A DNA stretch of 45,143 nt, taken from the NCBI GenBank assembly GCA_045643885.1, contig JAZRFY010000016.1, positions 1-45,143 on the forward strand, given 5' to 3'. Source of the stretch: RGIG4608 sp045643885 (GTDB lineage: Bacteria > Bacillota > Clostridia > Oscillospirales > CAG-272). Below are positions 1 to 8,299 of this stretch, piece by piece. Numbering within the stretch: the stretch's first letter is position 1; every line of letters starts with the position of its first letter. The notes below the pieces were generated by a model. It did no database searches and was not told the origin of the DNA. It saw only the letters and a list, made by a program, of their open reading frames with translations. Position numbers and translations under genes: made by a program.

Positions 1-509
1 CCGCGGTAGTTAAGGTCGCAAGAAATCTTGATGCCGCGAGCCTTAGCTGCCTTACAAGCTTCCTTGCAGATTTCAACAAGGTTTGCGCCAAGTGCGGGAG
101 TAATGCCTGTGAAGTGGAACCAATCAGCGCCATCGAAGATAGCATCCCAATCGAAGTCGGATGAGGAAGCCTTTGCGATAGCGGAGTTAGCGCGGTCATA
201 GATACATACGGAGCCTCTCTGAGAAGCGCCCTTTTCGTTGAAGTAGATACCTACTCTGTCACCGCCACGAACGATCATGGATGTGTCAACGCCGTATCTT
301 CTGAGGCTATTTACTGCTGCCTGGCCGATTGCGTGTGCAGGGAGCTTTGTAACGAAAGCTGCGTCAAGACCATAGTTAGCAAGAGAAACGGAAACGTTTG
401 CTTCACCACCACCGAATGTGAATTCAACGTGGTCGCACTGAACGAATCTTTCGTAGTTATAGGGCTGAAGTCTGAGCATAAGCTCACCGAAAGTAACAAC
501 TCTTTTCAT
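1..509 (-). CDS. kdgK: 2-dehydro-3-deoxygluconokinase (KDG kinase), 3' end outside the window
   Basis: This PfkB-family sugar kinase phosphorylates 2-keto-3-deoxygluconate to KDPG, the step before the aldolase encoded next door. Reading the minus strand from the ATG at 509 gives MKRVVTFGELMLRL, then FGGGEANVSVSLANYG (the PfkB substrate-side glycine motif), then DTSMIVRGGDRVGIYF and FHFTGITPAL, all typical of KdgK. About 169 residues are present; the C-terminal half with the GxGD catalytic motif lies beyond position 1. A GAAAGGA ribosome binding site precedes the start. It follows eda by 40 bp on the same strand and is probably cotranscribed with it. Another ketose or ribokinase-like substrate is possible but the eda neighbour argues for KDG. 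Confidence 0.9.
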   Translation of the reverse strand, partial: MKRVVTFGELMLRLQPYNYERFVQCDHVEFTFGGGEANVSVSLANYGLDAAFVTKLPAHAIGQAAVNSLRRYGVDTSMIVRGGDRVGIYFNEKGASQRGSVCIYDRANSAIAKASSSDFDWDAIFDGADWFHFTGITPALGANLVEICKEACKAAKARGIKISCDLNYR

Positions 510-549
510 TTTTCTAATTTCCTTTCAAAATTTATGTATAGGGAATAAA

Positions 550-1506
550 TTAGTGACAGATGTGGAATGCGAATCCACCGATTTCGTCTGCAAGGTAGAT
601 GAATGTCATCTTGCCTGCCTTGTCGAATCTTGCTGTGGAGTGGTCAAACTTAACTCCGCGGCGTTCGAGGTGGTAAACTGCACGTTCAACGTTGTTTGTC
701 TGGATGCCAACGTGACCGTGTGCGCCCTTGCCGGGTGTGTGCATGATTTCGATGAAGTCGGAAGCGAATGTAGATGCGCTTGCGCCTCTTGTGCCAAGAC
801 CGAATACGTCGTTGATTGTGTCAGCGTCGGAATCAGCTGCGTCCTTGCTTGTTTCGTTGATAGCCATGTGCTTGAATTTGAAGCCGAGCATTGTGTCAAC
901 TGCCTGACGAACGAGCTTTGCGATGCCGTCGAAGTCACCTGCGTTGATCATATCAGCCTTTACCATCCAGCTGCCACCGCAGCAAAGGATCTTGTTGAAG
1001 GAGAGGTAGTCGTTTACGTTGTTAGGACCGATTCCACCTGTGGGCATGAACGTAACTGCGCCGTAGGGAGCACTCATTGCCTTGATCATATTGATACCGC
1101 CTGACTGTTCAGCAGGGAAGAATTTAACTGTTGTAAGTCCCAAGGAGAGAGCCTGCTCGATGCCTGTGGGATTGTTGATGCCGGGAACGATGGGGCAACC
1201 CTTTTCCTGGCAATATTTTACGATTTCGGGATTGAAGCCGGGGCTAACGATAAACTTGGAGCCTGCTTCGATTGCGGCGTCAACCTGTTCCTTTGTGAGA
1301 ACTGTGCCTGCGCCAACGATCATATCGGGATATTCCTTTGTGATAGCTGCGATAGCGTCCTTAGCTGCATCTGTACGGAAAGTGATCTCTGCACAGGGAA
1401 GGCCACCGTCGATAAGAGCCTTTGCAAGAGGAAGTGCATCTTCAACTCTATCAATTTTAATTACGGGAACGATGCCGATAAGTGATAATTCTTTTAAAAC
1501 GTTCAT
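550..1506 (-). CDS. eda: KDPG/KHG aldolase fused to a C-terminal VOC (glyoxalase-like) domain
   Basis: The enzyme cleaves 2-keto-3-deoxy-6-phosphogluconate to pyruvate and glyceraldehyde-3-phosphate, the last step of uronate and pectin catabolism. Residues 1-205 form a class I aldolase: E40 (AEITFRT), Schiff-base K128 in TVKFFPAE, phosphate-site PTGGI at 155-159 and GGSW at 177-180. Residues 208-318 form a separate VOC-type domain (HGHVGIQTNNVERA about 263-276, terminal GGFAFHICH), so the protein is 318 residues against about 205-215 for ordinary Eda. The VOC domain's substrate is unknown. An ACGGAGAT ribosome binding site lies 8 nt upstream. It is first in an operon with kdgK, behind the promoter and palindrome at 1563-1624. 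Confidence 0.9.
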   Translation of the reverse strand: MNVLKELSLIGIVPVIKIDRVEDALPLAKALIDGGLPCAEITFRTDAAKDAIAAITKEYPDMIVGAGTVLTKEQVDAAIEAGSKFIVSPGFNPEIVKYCQEKGCPIVPGINNPTGIEQALSLGLTTVKFFPAEQSGGINMIKAMSAPYGAVTFMPTGGIGPNNVNDYLSFNKILCCGGSWMVKADMINAGDFDGIAKLVRQAVDTMLGFKFKHMAINETSKDAADSDADTINDVFGLGTRGASASTFASDFIEIMHTPGKGAHGHVGIQTNNVERAVYHLERRGVKFDHSTARFDKAGKMTFIYLADEIGGFAFHICH

Positions 1507-1524
1507 TTCTTTATCTCCGTTTCT

Positions 1525-1543
1525 TCACCGACAAGCTCGGTGA
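1525..1543 (-). promoter_or_regulatory. leader hairpin before eda
   Basis: A perfect 7-bp inverted repeat (TCACCGA / TCGGTGA, loop of 5) sits a few bases upstream of the eda ribosome binding site in the untranslated leader. It has no T-run, so it is not a terminator; it may affect mRNA stability or translation. Confidence 0.4.
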
Positions 1544-1562
1544 TTTTTATGGGTTTTTGCTT

Positions 1563-1581
1563 ATGGCAAACATTTTGCCAT
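1563..1581 (-). promoter_or_regulatory. candidate operator of the eda-kdgK operon
   Basis: A perfect 8-bp inverted repeat, ATGGCAAA / TTTGCCAT with a 3-bp centre. It lies about 10-27 bases downstream of the start point predicted from the promoter at 1597-1624, a position where a bound repressor would block transcription. The regulator (for example a GntR-, LacI- or IclR-type KDG sensor) is not in the window. Confidence 0.5.
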
Positions 1582-1596
1582 CCTATTTCATCATAT

Positions 1597-1624
1597 ATTT
1601 TATCACAATGAAGAAAAAAGTCAA
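1597..1624 (-). promoter_or_regulatory. sigma-A promoter of eda-kdgK
   Basis: On the minus strand TTGACT (1624-1619) and TAAAAT (1602-1597) are 16 bp apart. The leader to the eda start is about 85 nt and contains the palindrome and hairpin listed separately. Confidence 0.65.
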
Positions 1625-1693
1625 TAGTTTTTTTATTGTTAATAACTCAAAATATGGTAAATACACGTCCAAAATCACAAAAAAGCAAAAACG

Positions 1694-1719
1694 AAAGGAG
1701 CTTATCTTCAAGCTCCTTT
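1694..1719 (-). terminator. terminator of the membrane-anchored protein gene
   Basis: AAAGGAGCTT and AAGCTCCTTT pair over 10 bp with a 6-nt loop, overlapping the stop codon of the minus-strand gene and followed on that strand by TTTCGTTTTTGC. Confidence 0.75.
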
Positions 1720-2695
1720 ATTTTACTATGTAGTTTTTAACTCCGCTTTTGGTGAGTGCATCGATTCGGGACTCGAGCACGGACTCGTCCTTTGAGTCGA
1801 TCATGATGAGCGTCTTATAGCGCTCGATGACGTACGAAAGAGGCTCGATTTCAGCTCTTATCTCGTCGGCATTTTTGGATTCAAGGTCAATGGCACAAAA
1901 ATCCACTATTTCAAAAAGCTCGGCGATTACTCCCGAATTTGCTGCGTTTACAAAGAAGGAGTAGGGGAGCTTTATGCCTATGGGTGTGCCCTCGCACGCG
2001 AGCTTTATATTCAACAAATAGGTTTCAAAATATATCGCGTTGTATTTGTGAAGCTCACCTGAAAACTCGATTATAATCTGGTCAAGGGCAACGCTTGCCA
2101 TCTCTGCAAGAAGAAGGGACTCGTTTGTTTGGACGTTGAGTCTTTTTTCGAGTGAAAGAGTGGCAGAAAGCTCGGATCTGAAAAGTCCGACTGCATAATC
2201 GTTATAGTAATCGAGGTGGTTGCCAAGTCTTGAGAGGGTGAGGTTGTCCGCCTGTGCATAGCCAAGCTCCTCTGCCTTTGAAGAGGAATATATGAGCGTG
2301 CCGTCATCCTTTTGCATTACGAAAAAGAGCGCGTTTCCGCTATCCCTTGCCGTGCTCGTCTGATTTGAGAGGGTAAGCTCAGGATCTGCACTGCTCATAT
2401 CGGCAAAATACGCGTGCAGGTCGGTCTTGGGAGATGCCTTATCTACGCTCGGCACACCGAGTGACGAGGACGAGCCTGCATCGTTTATATTATTTTGCGA
2501 ATCCCTTGCAACGTCGCCAAGGATATTTCCGAGAATAACGGCAAACAAAAGGGATGCGAGAATGCAACCGATAAGGATCAACCATTTCTTGTTGATCTTG
2601 GGGCTTGAAAATCGGGTGGAGCGAGTAAGCTTGCCCGTTTTATAGATATTGCTTTGTTTTTTCATTTGCTTCGGATCTCTATAAGGCTTTGACAT
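1718..2695 (-). CDS. membrane-anchored extracytoplasmic protein of unknown function
   Basis: The 325-residue protein starts MSKPYRDPKQMKK, has a basic N-terminus rich in K, R and S (about 1-35), one hydrophobic helix at about 37-58 (WLILIGCILASLLFAVILG), and then about 265 residues outside the membrane. A Ser/Asn/Asp-rich linker is followed by a soluble domain with two stretches of alternating beta-like and helical character, ending DALTKSGVKNYIVK. I do not recognise the family; the C-terminal part could be a TIM-barrel-like fold, but no catalytic motif is evident. The ATG at 2695 was chosen over an upstream in-frame codon because AAAGGAGC lies 6 nt before it. It is a single-gene transcript ending in a hairpin, divergent from the yhaO-like gene. 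Confidence 0.7.
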   Translation of the reverse strand: MSKPYRDPKQMKKQSNIYKTGKLTRSTRFSSPKINKKWLILIGCILASLLFAVILGNILGDVARDSQNNINDAGSSSSLGVPSVDKASPKTDLHAYFADMSSADPELTLSNQTSTARDSGNALFFVMQKDDGTLIYSSSKAEELGYAQADNLTLSRLGNHLDYYNDYAVGLFRSELSATLSLEKRLNVQTNESLLLAEMASVALDQIIIEFSGELHKYNAIYFETYLLNIKLACEGTPIGIKLPYSFFVNAANSGVIAELFEIVDFCAIDLESKNADEIRAEIEPLSYVIERYKTLIMIDSKDESVLESRIDALTKSGVKNYIVK

Positions 2696-2804
2696 ATTTG
2701 CTCCTTTCCCACGTAAAATTTTGCAAAGACAAGCCTCGTTGCTTTGCACGTGATAATTTTAACTTAATTTTATTAATATTCTGTGAACAAATTGCCGTTT
2801 GCCG

Positions 2805-2833
2805 TTGAAATTTCAAATGCTATGTGATATAAT
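2805..2833 (+). promoter_or_regulatory. sigma-A promoter of the yhaO/yhaN-like operon
   Basis: TTGAAA (2805-2810), 17 bp, TATAAT (2828-2833). The predicted start near 2840 leaves a leader of about 70 nt before the ATG at 2909. Confidence 0.75.
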
Positions 2834-2908
2834 TAAATTGGAATAAAATTTAATTTGGTATATACCCGATTATTGACTTTTACCCTTTTTGAACGGAGGT
2901 AACGATAT

Positions 2909-4036
2909 ATGAAGATAATGCACGTTGCGGATTTTCATCTTGACAGCGCGTTTTCGGGATTTGATAAATCAAGAGCCGAGGAAAAACGCAAGGAGCTCAG
3001 AGAGTGCTTTGTCAAGGCAATGAAGATTGCAAGGGACGAGGGAGTTGAGCTTGTCCTTGTCGCAGGTGACCTTTTTGACACACCCTTTTGCAGTCTTGCA
3101 ACGAGAAAGGTAGTGTTTGAGGCTATAAGAGAGGTTGGATGCCCTGTTGTTATTGCTCCGGGAAACCACGATTATTACAACAAAAACGGAACATATGCCG
3201 ATAGTGCCCTGCCCGAAAATGCATATGTTTTCACTTCGGGTGAGCTTGGAAGATTCGATTTTGACGAGGTTAACGTAAGCGTTATCGGTTATGCCTTCAC
3301 GTCCGACAGATACGAGGCAAATCCTCTTTCATCCGACGTGCCCGTATCAAGCGAGAATATAAATATACTTTGTGCCCATGCAGAGCTTGGAGTACCCCTT
3401 TCAAAATATGCTCCCATAACTGCAAGTGCTATCGCATCACATGGCTTTACATATGCGGCGCTTGGCCACGTTCATATTGCAGGTGAGCCGTCAAGAGTGG
3501 GAAGCTCTCTTATCGCGTATACTGGATTTGCCCAGGGCAGAAGCTTTGACGAAATAGGCGAGGGAGGAGCATACCTTATCGATATCGACAAGGAAGAAAG
3601 GAGCGCAACCTACACGCGCATCCCTCTTTCCAAAACGACCTATAGAATTGAAAAGATAGATATAAGCGGAATATCATGCGATGCGGACGTTGTAAAGGCA
3701 ATAGCAGAAAGAATAACGGAACGGGGGTATGGCAAGGACGTAGCACTTCGTGTAAAGCTCATCGGCGCTATTCCATCGGACTATCCCATTTCTGCAGAAA
3801 AGCTTGCGCGCGAGGATTCCATCGCGTCAAGCGTGGCAGTTTTGCAGATAAAGAATGAAACAGTTGCAAACTTTGATCTTGAGCATCTTAAAAACGACAT
3901 AACAGTCAAGGGCGAGGTGTATCGCAAGCTCCTTCCCATGCTCGAGTCGGACGATGCCGAGACTCGTCAAAAAGCAGCTCTTGCATTGAAATTTGCACTT
4001 GCAGCTCTCGACAAGAGAGAATTTGGCATTGATTGA
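2909..4036 (+). CDS. SbcD/Mre11-family metallophosphoesterase (YhaO-like)
   Basis: A calcineurin-like phosphoesterase of the DNA exonuclease branch. Metal-binding motifs are all present in the first half: D8 and H10 (VADFHLDS), D54 (VAGDLFD), N87-H88 (PGNHDYY), then CAHAEL and GHVH. The N-terminal 40-residue layout and the roughly 375-residue length fit YhaO/SbcD rather than a small phosphoesterase. GGAGG lies 8 nt before the start. The next gene encodes the partner ATPase and starts 8 bp after this stop, so the two are expected to form a nuclease-ATPase complex for double-strand-end processing. In Bacillus subtilis the corresponding pair is yhaO-yhaN. The exact substrate is inferred from family membership. 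Confidence 0.85.
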   Translation: MKIMHVADFHLDSAFSGFDKSRAEEKRKELRECFVKAMKIARDEGVELVLVAGDLFDTPFCSLATRKVVFEAIREVGCPVVIAPGNHDYYNKNGTYADSALPENAYVFTSGELGRFDFDEVNVSVIGYAFTSDRYEANPLSSDVPVSSENINILCAHAELGVPLSKYAPITASAIASHGFTYAALGHVHIAGEPSRVGSSLIAYTGFAQGRSFDEIGEGGAYLIDIDKEERSATYTRIPLSKTTYRIEKIDISGISCDADVVKAIAERITERGYGKDVALRVKLIGAIPSDYPISAEKLAREDSIASSVAVLQIKNETVANFDLEHLKNDITVKGEVYRKLLPMLESDDAETRQKAALALKFALAALDKREFGID

Positions 4037-4044
4037 GGTGCTAT

Positions 4045-6354
4045 ATGAAGATAATTGAGATAAACATAATCCAGTTTGGAAAATTCAGAGACAGAGTCTT
4101 TAAGCTTGAGGACGGCTTTAATATCGTCAAGGGTGATAACGAGTCGGGAAAATCCACTCTTTTGGGCTTTATCAAGTACGCGCTTTACGGCGTTGGAAGA
4201 AAGAATCCGAGTGTGAGCGTGGGTGAACGCGAAAGGGCGGTTTCCTGGAACGTCGGCATTGCCGCAGGCTCACTTACTCTTATGGACGTTGACGGCAAGA
4301 AATACCGAATCGAGCGCAACGGAAGAGAGAGCGCAAAGGGAGCTTTTTCGGACAAGGCAAGAATCATCGACCTTGAAAACGGTGAAGAGGTATTTATTGG
4401 AGAGGTTCCGGGTGAGCATTTCCTTGGTATCAACGCACAGGCATATGACAGTATGTGCAACATCAAGCAGCTTGAAGCAGTGATGATAGGCACCGATGCC
4501 GTTAAGGGAGTTATCGACAACCTTCTTTCATCTGGTGACGAGAATATGAATATTCAGTCGGCACTCAAAACACTTGACCAGGAGCGCCGCCGTCTTATGC
4601 ACACAAACGGCAAGGGTGGTCTTGTCTACGAGCGCGAGATGGAGCTTGAAAGATTGAAGAATGAGCACCGAGGTGCCATCATTGCCGAAAACGAAAAGAT
4701 AAAGAATTATAACGAGCTTGAAAGCGTTACCCTGTCGCTTGAAAGGGCAAGGGACGAATTTAATATCGCGCAGAGAATGTGCGATGCCTATGACGACGTT
4801 GCAAGACTTGAAAAGTTTGACGAGCTTGCAAAATACAAGGAATCGGCTCTTAAGCTTGATGAAAAATCACGCGAGCTTGACGCGAGTGTGGATTTTGATA
4901 CTTCCTTTGTCGACTATGAATATTCAGCAAAAATAAAGAGTGCAGTTTCTTCACTTCAAAGAAGTAAGGAAAGCGTTTTGGCTGCAAAAAGAGAGCTTGA
5001 AGAAGCAGAGGATGCCCTTTCTAAAATTTCTTGTGAAAATTCAAGGGGATTTTCTGAGATACTCGAGGAATTCCAAACCCCTGCTGCAGCCGTTGCCTAT
5101 CTTGGAGCAAAGAAGAAAAAGAAAAACAGCTTTGCACTTGCCCTGGTGATCACAGGCATTGCAAGTGCCATCCTTATCGCATTTGCTCTTGCTTTGGCTT
5201 TTGCGCTAAGTAACGTGCCGGGGGCATCCACAGTCGGATTTATCGGCTTGGTCCTTCTTGTGATCGCATTTGCATCGTATAAGAAATTCTCTGCGGCAAA
5301 GGCGGAAATCGATTCCTTTATGAAGAAGATGGGAGAGGGATATTGCCCTAAAAACGAAGAAAAGATACTTTCTGTCCTTGTTGCCTTTAACAATAGCATC
5401 AGTGAGCGCACACGTCTTACAAACGCTCGCGAGAGTGCGATATTCAGACTCGGCATGGCGGAGGACGCCTACAAATCCGACCTTGAAGCGGCAAGTGTTA
5501 TTGCCCTTGAAAATGCGATAAACTCCGATGAAAACGAGCTTTGCTCAAGTCTCATCCGACTTTCCGAAAGGATGAGTGAATATCTTTCAAAGAGAACCGC
5601 TCTTGACGGTGAGATAAGAGAAAATGCCATCATCATCAAATCTCTTTCTTCCGAGCTTGAGCGCTACAGTGAAAGGGATATCCGAGCAAGGATAACCCCC
5701 GAGCTCAGAGAAAAGATATCCAAGGTTTCGTTTGACCAACTCAAAAAAGAGCGCGAATATGCTCTTTTGAAGACCAACCAGTACAATCAGTACAAGGCGG
5801 GAATTGAAAGAAATATTGCAGTTGTGAGCACGAAGAGAACGTCATCCGACGTATTCCCCGAGATGGAGATGGCAAAGGACGAGCTTGCGTCCCTCAAATT
5901 AAGACTCGATGCAGTAAAGCTTGCAAGTGAAACGATTGAAAAGGCGTCAAGTGACCTTAAGAGTGACGTTACTCCAAGAATAAGATCACATGCCGAAACA
6001 AATCTTGCTTCCATCACTAACGGGAAATACAACGAGCTTTTCATCGATGAGGATATGGGGCTTTCCATATTTGCCGACGGCGCTACGCGTCCTATCGACT
6101 CACTCAGCAAGGGAAGCCTTGACGTTGCGTATTTCTCAGTAAGACTTGCGCTTTTGCAATCACTCCTTGCAGACAAGCGTCCCCCTCTTTATATGGATGA
6201 AACTCTTTCACAGCTTGACGATGGAAGAGCAGAGAACGTGATTAAAACGGTGTTTGAGCATTCTAAAAACGCGCAATGCGTTCTCTTTACCTGCCAGAAT
6301 CGAGACGTTGAGCTTGCAAGAAAGATTTCTGACGTAAATCTCATTGAACTTTAA
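4045..6354 (+). CDS. SbcC/Rad50-like ATPase with two membrane helices (YhaN-like)
   Basis: The 769-residue protein is an SMC-like ATPase: Walker A GDNESGKST at 30-38, long helical arms rich in E, K and S (about 170-350 and 420-690), and a C-terminal SKGSLDVAYF signature followed by Walker B PLYMDETLSQLDDGR near residue 720. The tip of the coiled coil holds a KKKKK stretch and two hydrophobic helices (about 363-388 and 395-413) in place of the CxxC zinc hook of canonical SbcC/Rad50, as in YhaN. The complex is therefore probably tethered to the membrane. The ATG at 4045 with GAGGTG just before it is preferred over a TTG codon 12 nt upstream. It follows the phosphoesterase gene within 8 bp. Confidence 0.85.
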   Translation: MKIIEINIIQFGKFRDRVFKLEDGFNIVKGDNESGKSTLLGFIKYALYGVGRKNPSVSVGERERAVSWNVGIAAGSLTLMDVDGKKYRIERNGRESAKGAFSDKARIIDLENGEEVFIGEVPGEHFLGINAQAYDSMCNIKQLEAVMIGTDAVKGVIDNLLSSGDENMNIQSALKTLDQERRRLMHTNGKGGLVYEREMELERLKNEHRGAIIAENEKIKNYNELESVTLSLERARDEFNIAQRMCDAYDDVARLEKFDELAKYKESALKLDEKSRELDASVDFDTSFVDYEYSAKIKSAVSSLQRSKESVLAAKRELEEAEDALSKISCENSRGFSEILEEFQTPAAAVAYLGAKKKKKNSFALALVITGIASAILIAFALALAFALSNVPGASTVGFIGLVLLVIAFASYKKFSAAKAEIDSFMKKMGEGYCPKNEEKILSVLVAFNNSISERTRLTNARESAIFRLGMAEDAYKSDLEAASVIALENAINSDENELCSSLIRLSERMSEYLSKRTALDGEIRENAIIIKSLSSELERYSERDIRARITPELREKISKVSFDQLKKEREYALLKTNQYNQYKAGIERNIAVVSTKRTSSDVFPEMEMAKDELASLKLRLDAVKLASETIEKASSDLKSDVTPRIRSHAETNLASITNGKYNELFIDEDMGLSIFADGATRPIDSLSKGSLDVAYFSVRLALLQSLLADKRPPLYMDETLSQLDDGRAENVIKTVFEHSKNAQCVLFTCQNRDVELARKISDVNLIEL

Positions 6355-6377
6355 TACGAGTGGAGGATTACACGAAC

Positions 6378-6989
6378 ATGGTTAAGTTACATAATAAAAA
6401 GATAGCTCTTTTGATGAGAGCAACGATCGTTTTGCTTTTGCTTTCATTGTCACTTTCGCTCTTTGCTTGTACCGAAAAGGAAAGCACGGGAGAGATTGAG
6501 AACGAGGAGACCTATCTTCTCGAGCACGGATTTACCATCTCGAACAAGGAGATAGACTATATTTCAAGATACTCCTGTGGATACAAGTGCGAAAAGCTTG
6601 AATACGATATTGAAAACGTTGAGCTCTTGCTCTTCTACGGTGGATATTTTGTGGACGATCTTGCTCTTGAGAAGGAAAATCAAAGCTTTCCCACCTTCTC
6701 CATCATTCTTACCAACGAAAAGGGACACGAATCAACTGTAAAGAACGTAAATGAGGAATTCGTTTCCGAAAAATACCGAAGCGTGTGGAAATACTCACAG
6801 GAGGAGGGATGCACAATCATCACCTACAACCACAGTGAGAGTCTCAAGATACCTTCCCAGTTTTTCATGAGTGAAAAGGGAACGATAATTATCACCCTCG
6901 AAAGCGGAGGCATGTACTTTGCAAGTACAACTCTCTACTACGCAAAGAACGGCTCAACAGTAACGCTTTCCAGTAAAGAATTTAAATAA
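6378..6989 (+). CDS. lipoprotein of unknown function
   Basis: The 203-residue product begins MVKLHNKKIALLMRA, has a hydrophobic stretch at about 13-30 and a lipobox LFAC with the lipidated cysteine at 31, so it should be anchored to the outer face of the membrane. The mature part is acidic and beta-rich (FSIILTNEKGHES, GTIIITLESGGMYFAS) with no motif I recognise. The ATG at 6378 is chosen because GGAGGA at about 6362 lies at correct distance; an upstream GTG would overlap that site. It is third in the operon after the nuclease-ATPase pair and ends at a strong terminator. Its link to the DNA-processing pair is only positional. Confidence 0.75.
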   Translation: MVKLHNKKIALLMRATIVLLLLSLSLSLFACTEKESTGEIENEETYLLEHGFTISNKEIDYISRYSCGYKCEKLEYDIENVELLLFYGGYFVDDLALEKENQSFPTFSIILTNEKGHESTVKNVNEEFVSEKYRSVWKYSQEEGCTIITYNHSESLKIPSQFFMSEKGTIIITLESGGMYFASTTLYYAKNGSTVTLSSKEFK

Positions 6990-6994
6990 TTCAT

Positions 6995-7026
6995 AAAAAC
7001 CACCCGATTTTTGTCGGGTGGTTTTT
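6995..7026. terminator. bidirectional terminator
   Basis: AAAAACCACCCGA / TCGGGTGGTTTTT, a 13-bp stem with a 6-nt loop, T-rich on both strands. It closes the lipoprotein operon on the plus strand and can serve dapF-dapL on the minus strand. Confidence 0.9.
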
Positions 7027-7114
7027 GTTTTGAAATCCGCACAAGCTTTGTGGGGGACGACGTCCACGACGGTCCATTATAAAAGCAAAGTAAGCCTTGA
7101 TGCCAAGACTTAGA

Positions 7115-8299
7115 TCAAAGGACGTCTTCAAGTCGTTTGATGGCTTCTAATATATTTTCGCGCGAGGCGAAGGATGAAAATCTGAAATGTCCCTTGCCGA
7201 CCTTGCCAAAGCCGAGTCCCGGTGTTCCCACGATCTGCGCCTTTTTCAAAAGGAGGTCGAAAAACTCCCACGATGCGCATCCGTTGGGGCATTTAAACCA
7301 CAAATACGGGGCGTTTTTGCCACCCGAACAGGGAATTTTCTTGCTTTCGAGCAGTTTTATAAGGAGGGTTGCGTTTTCCATATAATAGGAGATATGCTTT
7401 TTATTATCTTCTTCTCCTTGCGGTGAAAGGGATGCGAGTGCACCGACCTGCGAAATATAAGATGCTCCGTTGAATTTAGTAGACTGACGGCGTTTCCAAA
7501 GGAGATGGATGGGATTTTCTCTTGAAATTGCCGTCCAACCACATCTTATTCCCGTAAAGCCTGCAAATTTTGAGAAGGAGCAAACCTCGATGGCACACGA
7601 TTTTGCTCCTTCCATTTCAAAAATCGAGTGGGGGAGGGAGGAATCGGTTATATAGGATTCATACGCGGCATCGAATATGATTTGCGAACCGCTTTCAAGG
7701 GCAAAATCCACCCACTTCTTCAGTGATTTGCCGTCAAAAACTGCTCCCGTTGGATTATTTGGGGAGCAAAGATATATAAGATATGGCTTTTTCTCGATAT
7801 TTTCGGGTGTTGGCAAGGCAGTGCAGGTGTTGAGCGGGGACAATAGACTTACTTTTCTTCCCGAAATGATGCTTGAATCGAGGTAGACGGGATAGACCGG
7901 CTCGCAAATGAGCACCTCGACCTCACCAAAGACTTCACCAAGAGCACCGAGGTCACTTTTTGCTCCGTCGTTGATGAAGATTTCGCAAGGATCAAGGGAC
8001 ACACCTCTTTTGAAATACCGATCAGAGATGGCATTTCGCAATCTTTCATCTCCTTGAGTGTTTCCATAGCCGAAAAACCCCTCCTTCGTTGCCATTTTGA
8101 GTGATGCCGTTGCCATTTCATTAGCAACGAAGGAGGAAAGGGGAAGGGTAACGTCACCTATACCGAGTGAGATGATATCCCGATTTGTTGTGTGGGAGCT
8201 TTTATAGGCGTTTACGCGTTCTGCGATCTCCGAAAACAGATATTTTTGGGGAAGACGGTCAAAATTCTCGTTCAAATTTATACTCAAATTCGGTTTCAT
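7115..8299 (-). CDS. dapL: LL-diaminopimelate aminotransferase
   Basis: This PLP enzyme makes LL-diaminopimelate directly from tetrahydrodipicolinate, bypassing the succinyl or acetyl intermediates of lysine synthesis. DapL hallmarks are visible: SLGIGDVTLPL at 44-54, FGYGNTQGDERLR, INDGAKSDLGALGEVFG at 109-125, CSPNNPTG at 178-185, and the PLP lysine K244 in SFSKFAGFTGIRCGW. At 394 residues it is a little shorter than the usual 400-410. The start codon overlaps the dapF stop by 4 bp (ATGA), so the two are translationally coupled and supply the last steps to meso-diaminopimelate for peptidoglycan and lysine. Confidence 0.93.
   Translation of the reverse strand: MKPNLSINLNENFDRLPQKYLFSEIAERVNAYKSSHTTNRDIISLGIGDVTLPLSSFVANEMATASLKMATKEGFFGYGNTQGDERLRNAISDRYFKRGVSLDPCEIFINDGAKSDLGALGEVFGEVEVLICEPVYPVYLDSSIISGRKVSLLSPLNTCTALPTPENIEKKPYLIYLCSPNNPTGAVFDGKSLKKWVDFALESGSQIIFDAAYESYITDSSLPHSIFEMEGAKSCAIEVCSFSKFAGFTGIRCGWTAISRENPIHLLWKRRQSTKFNGASYISQVGALASLSPQGEEDNKKHISYYMENATLLIKLLESKKIPCSGGKNAPYLWFKCPNGCASWEFFDLLLKKAQIVGTPGLGFGKVGKGHFRFSSFASRENILEAIKRLEDVL

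Noticed and set aside
553..1104. A 183-codon plus-strand frame opposite eda.
   Set aside because: Antisense to a well-supported aldolase, extremely Cys/Val-rich, no ribosome binding site.
7027..7114. Small GC-rich inverted repeats after the terminator.
   Set aside because: Too short and without context to interpret.
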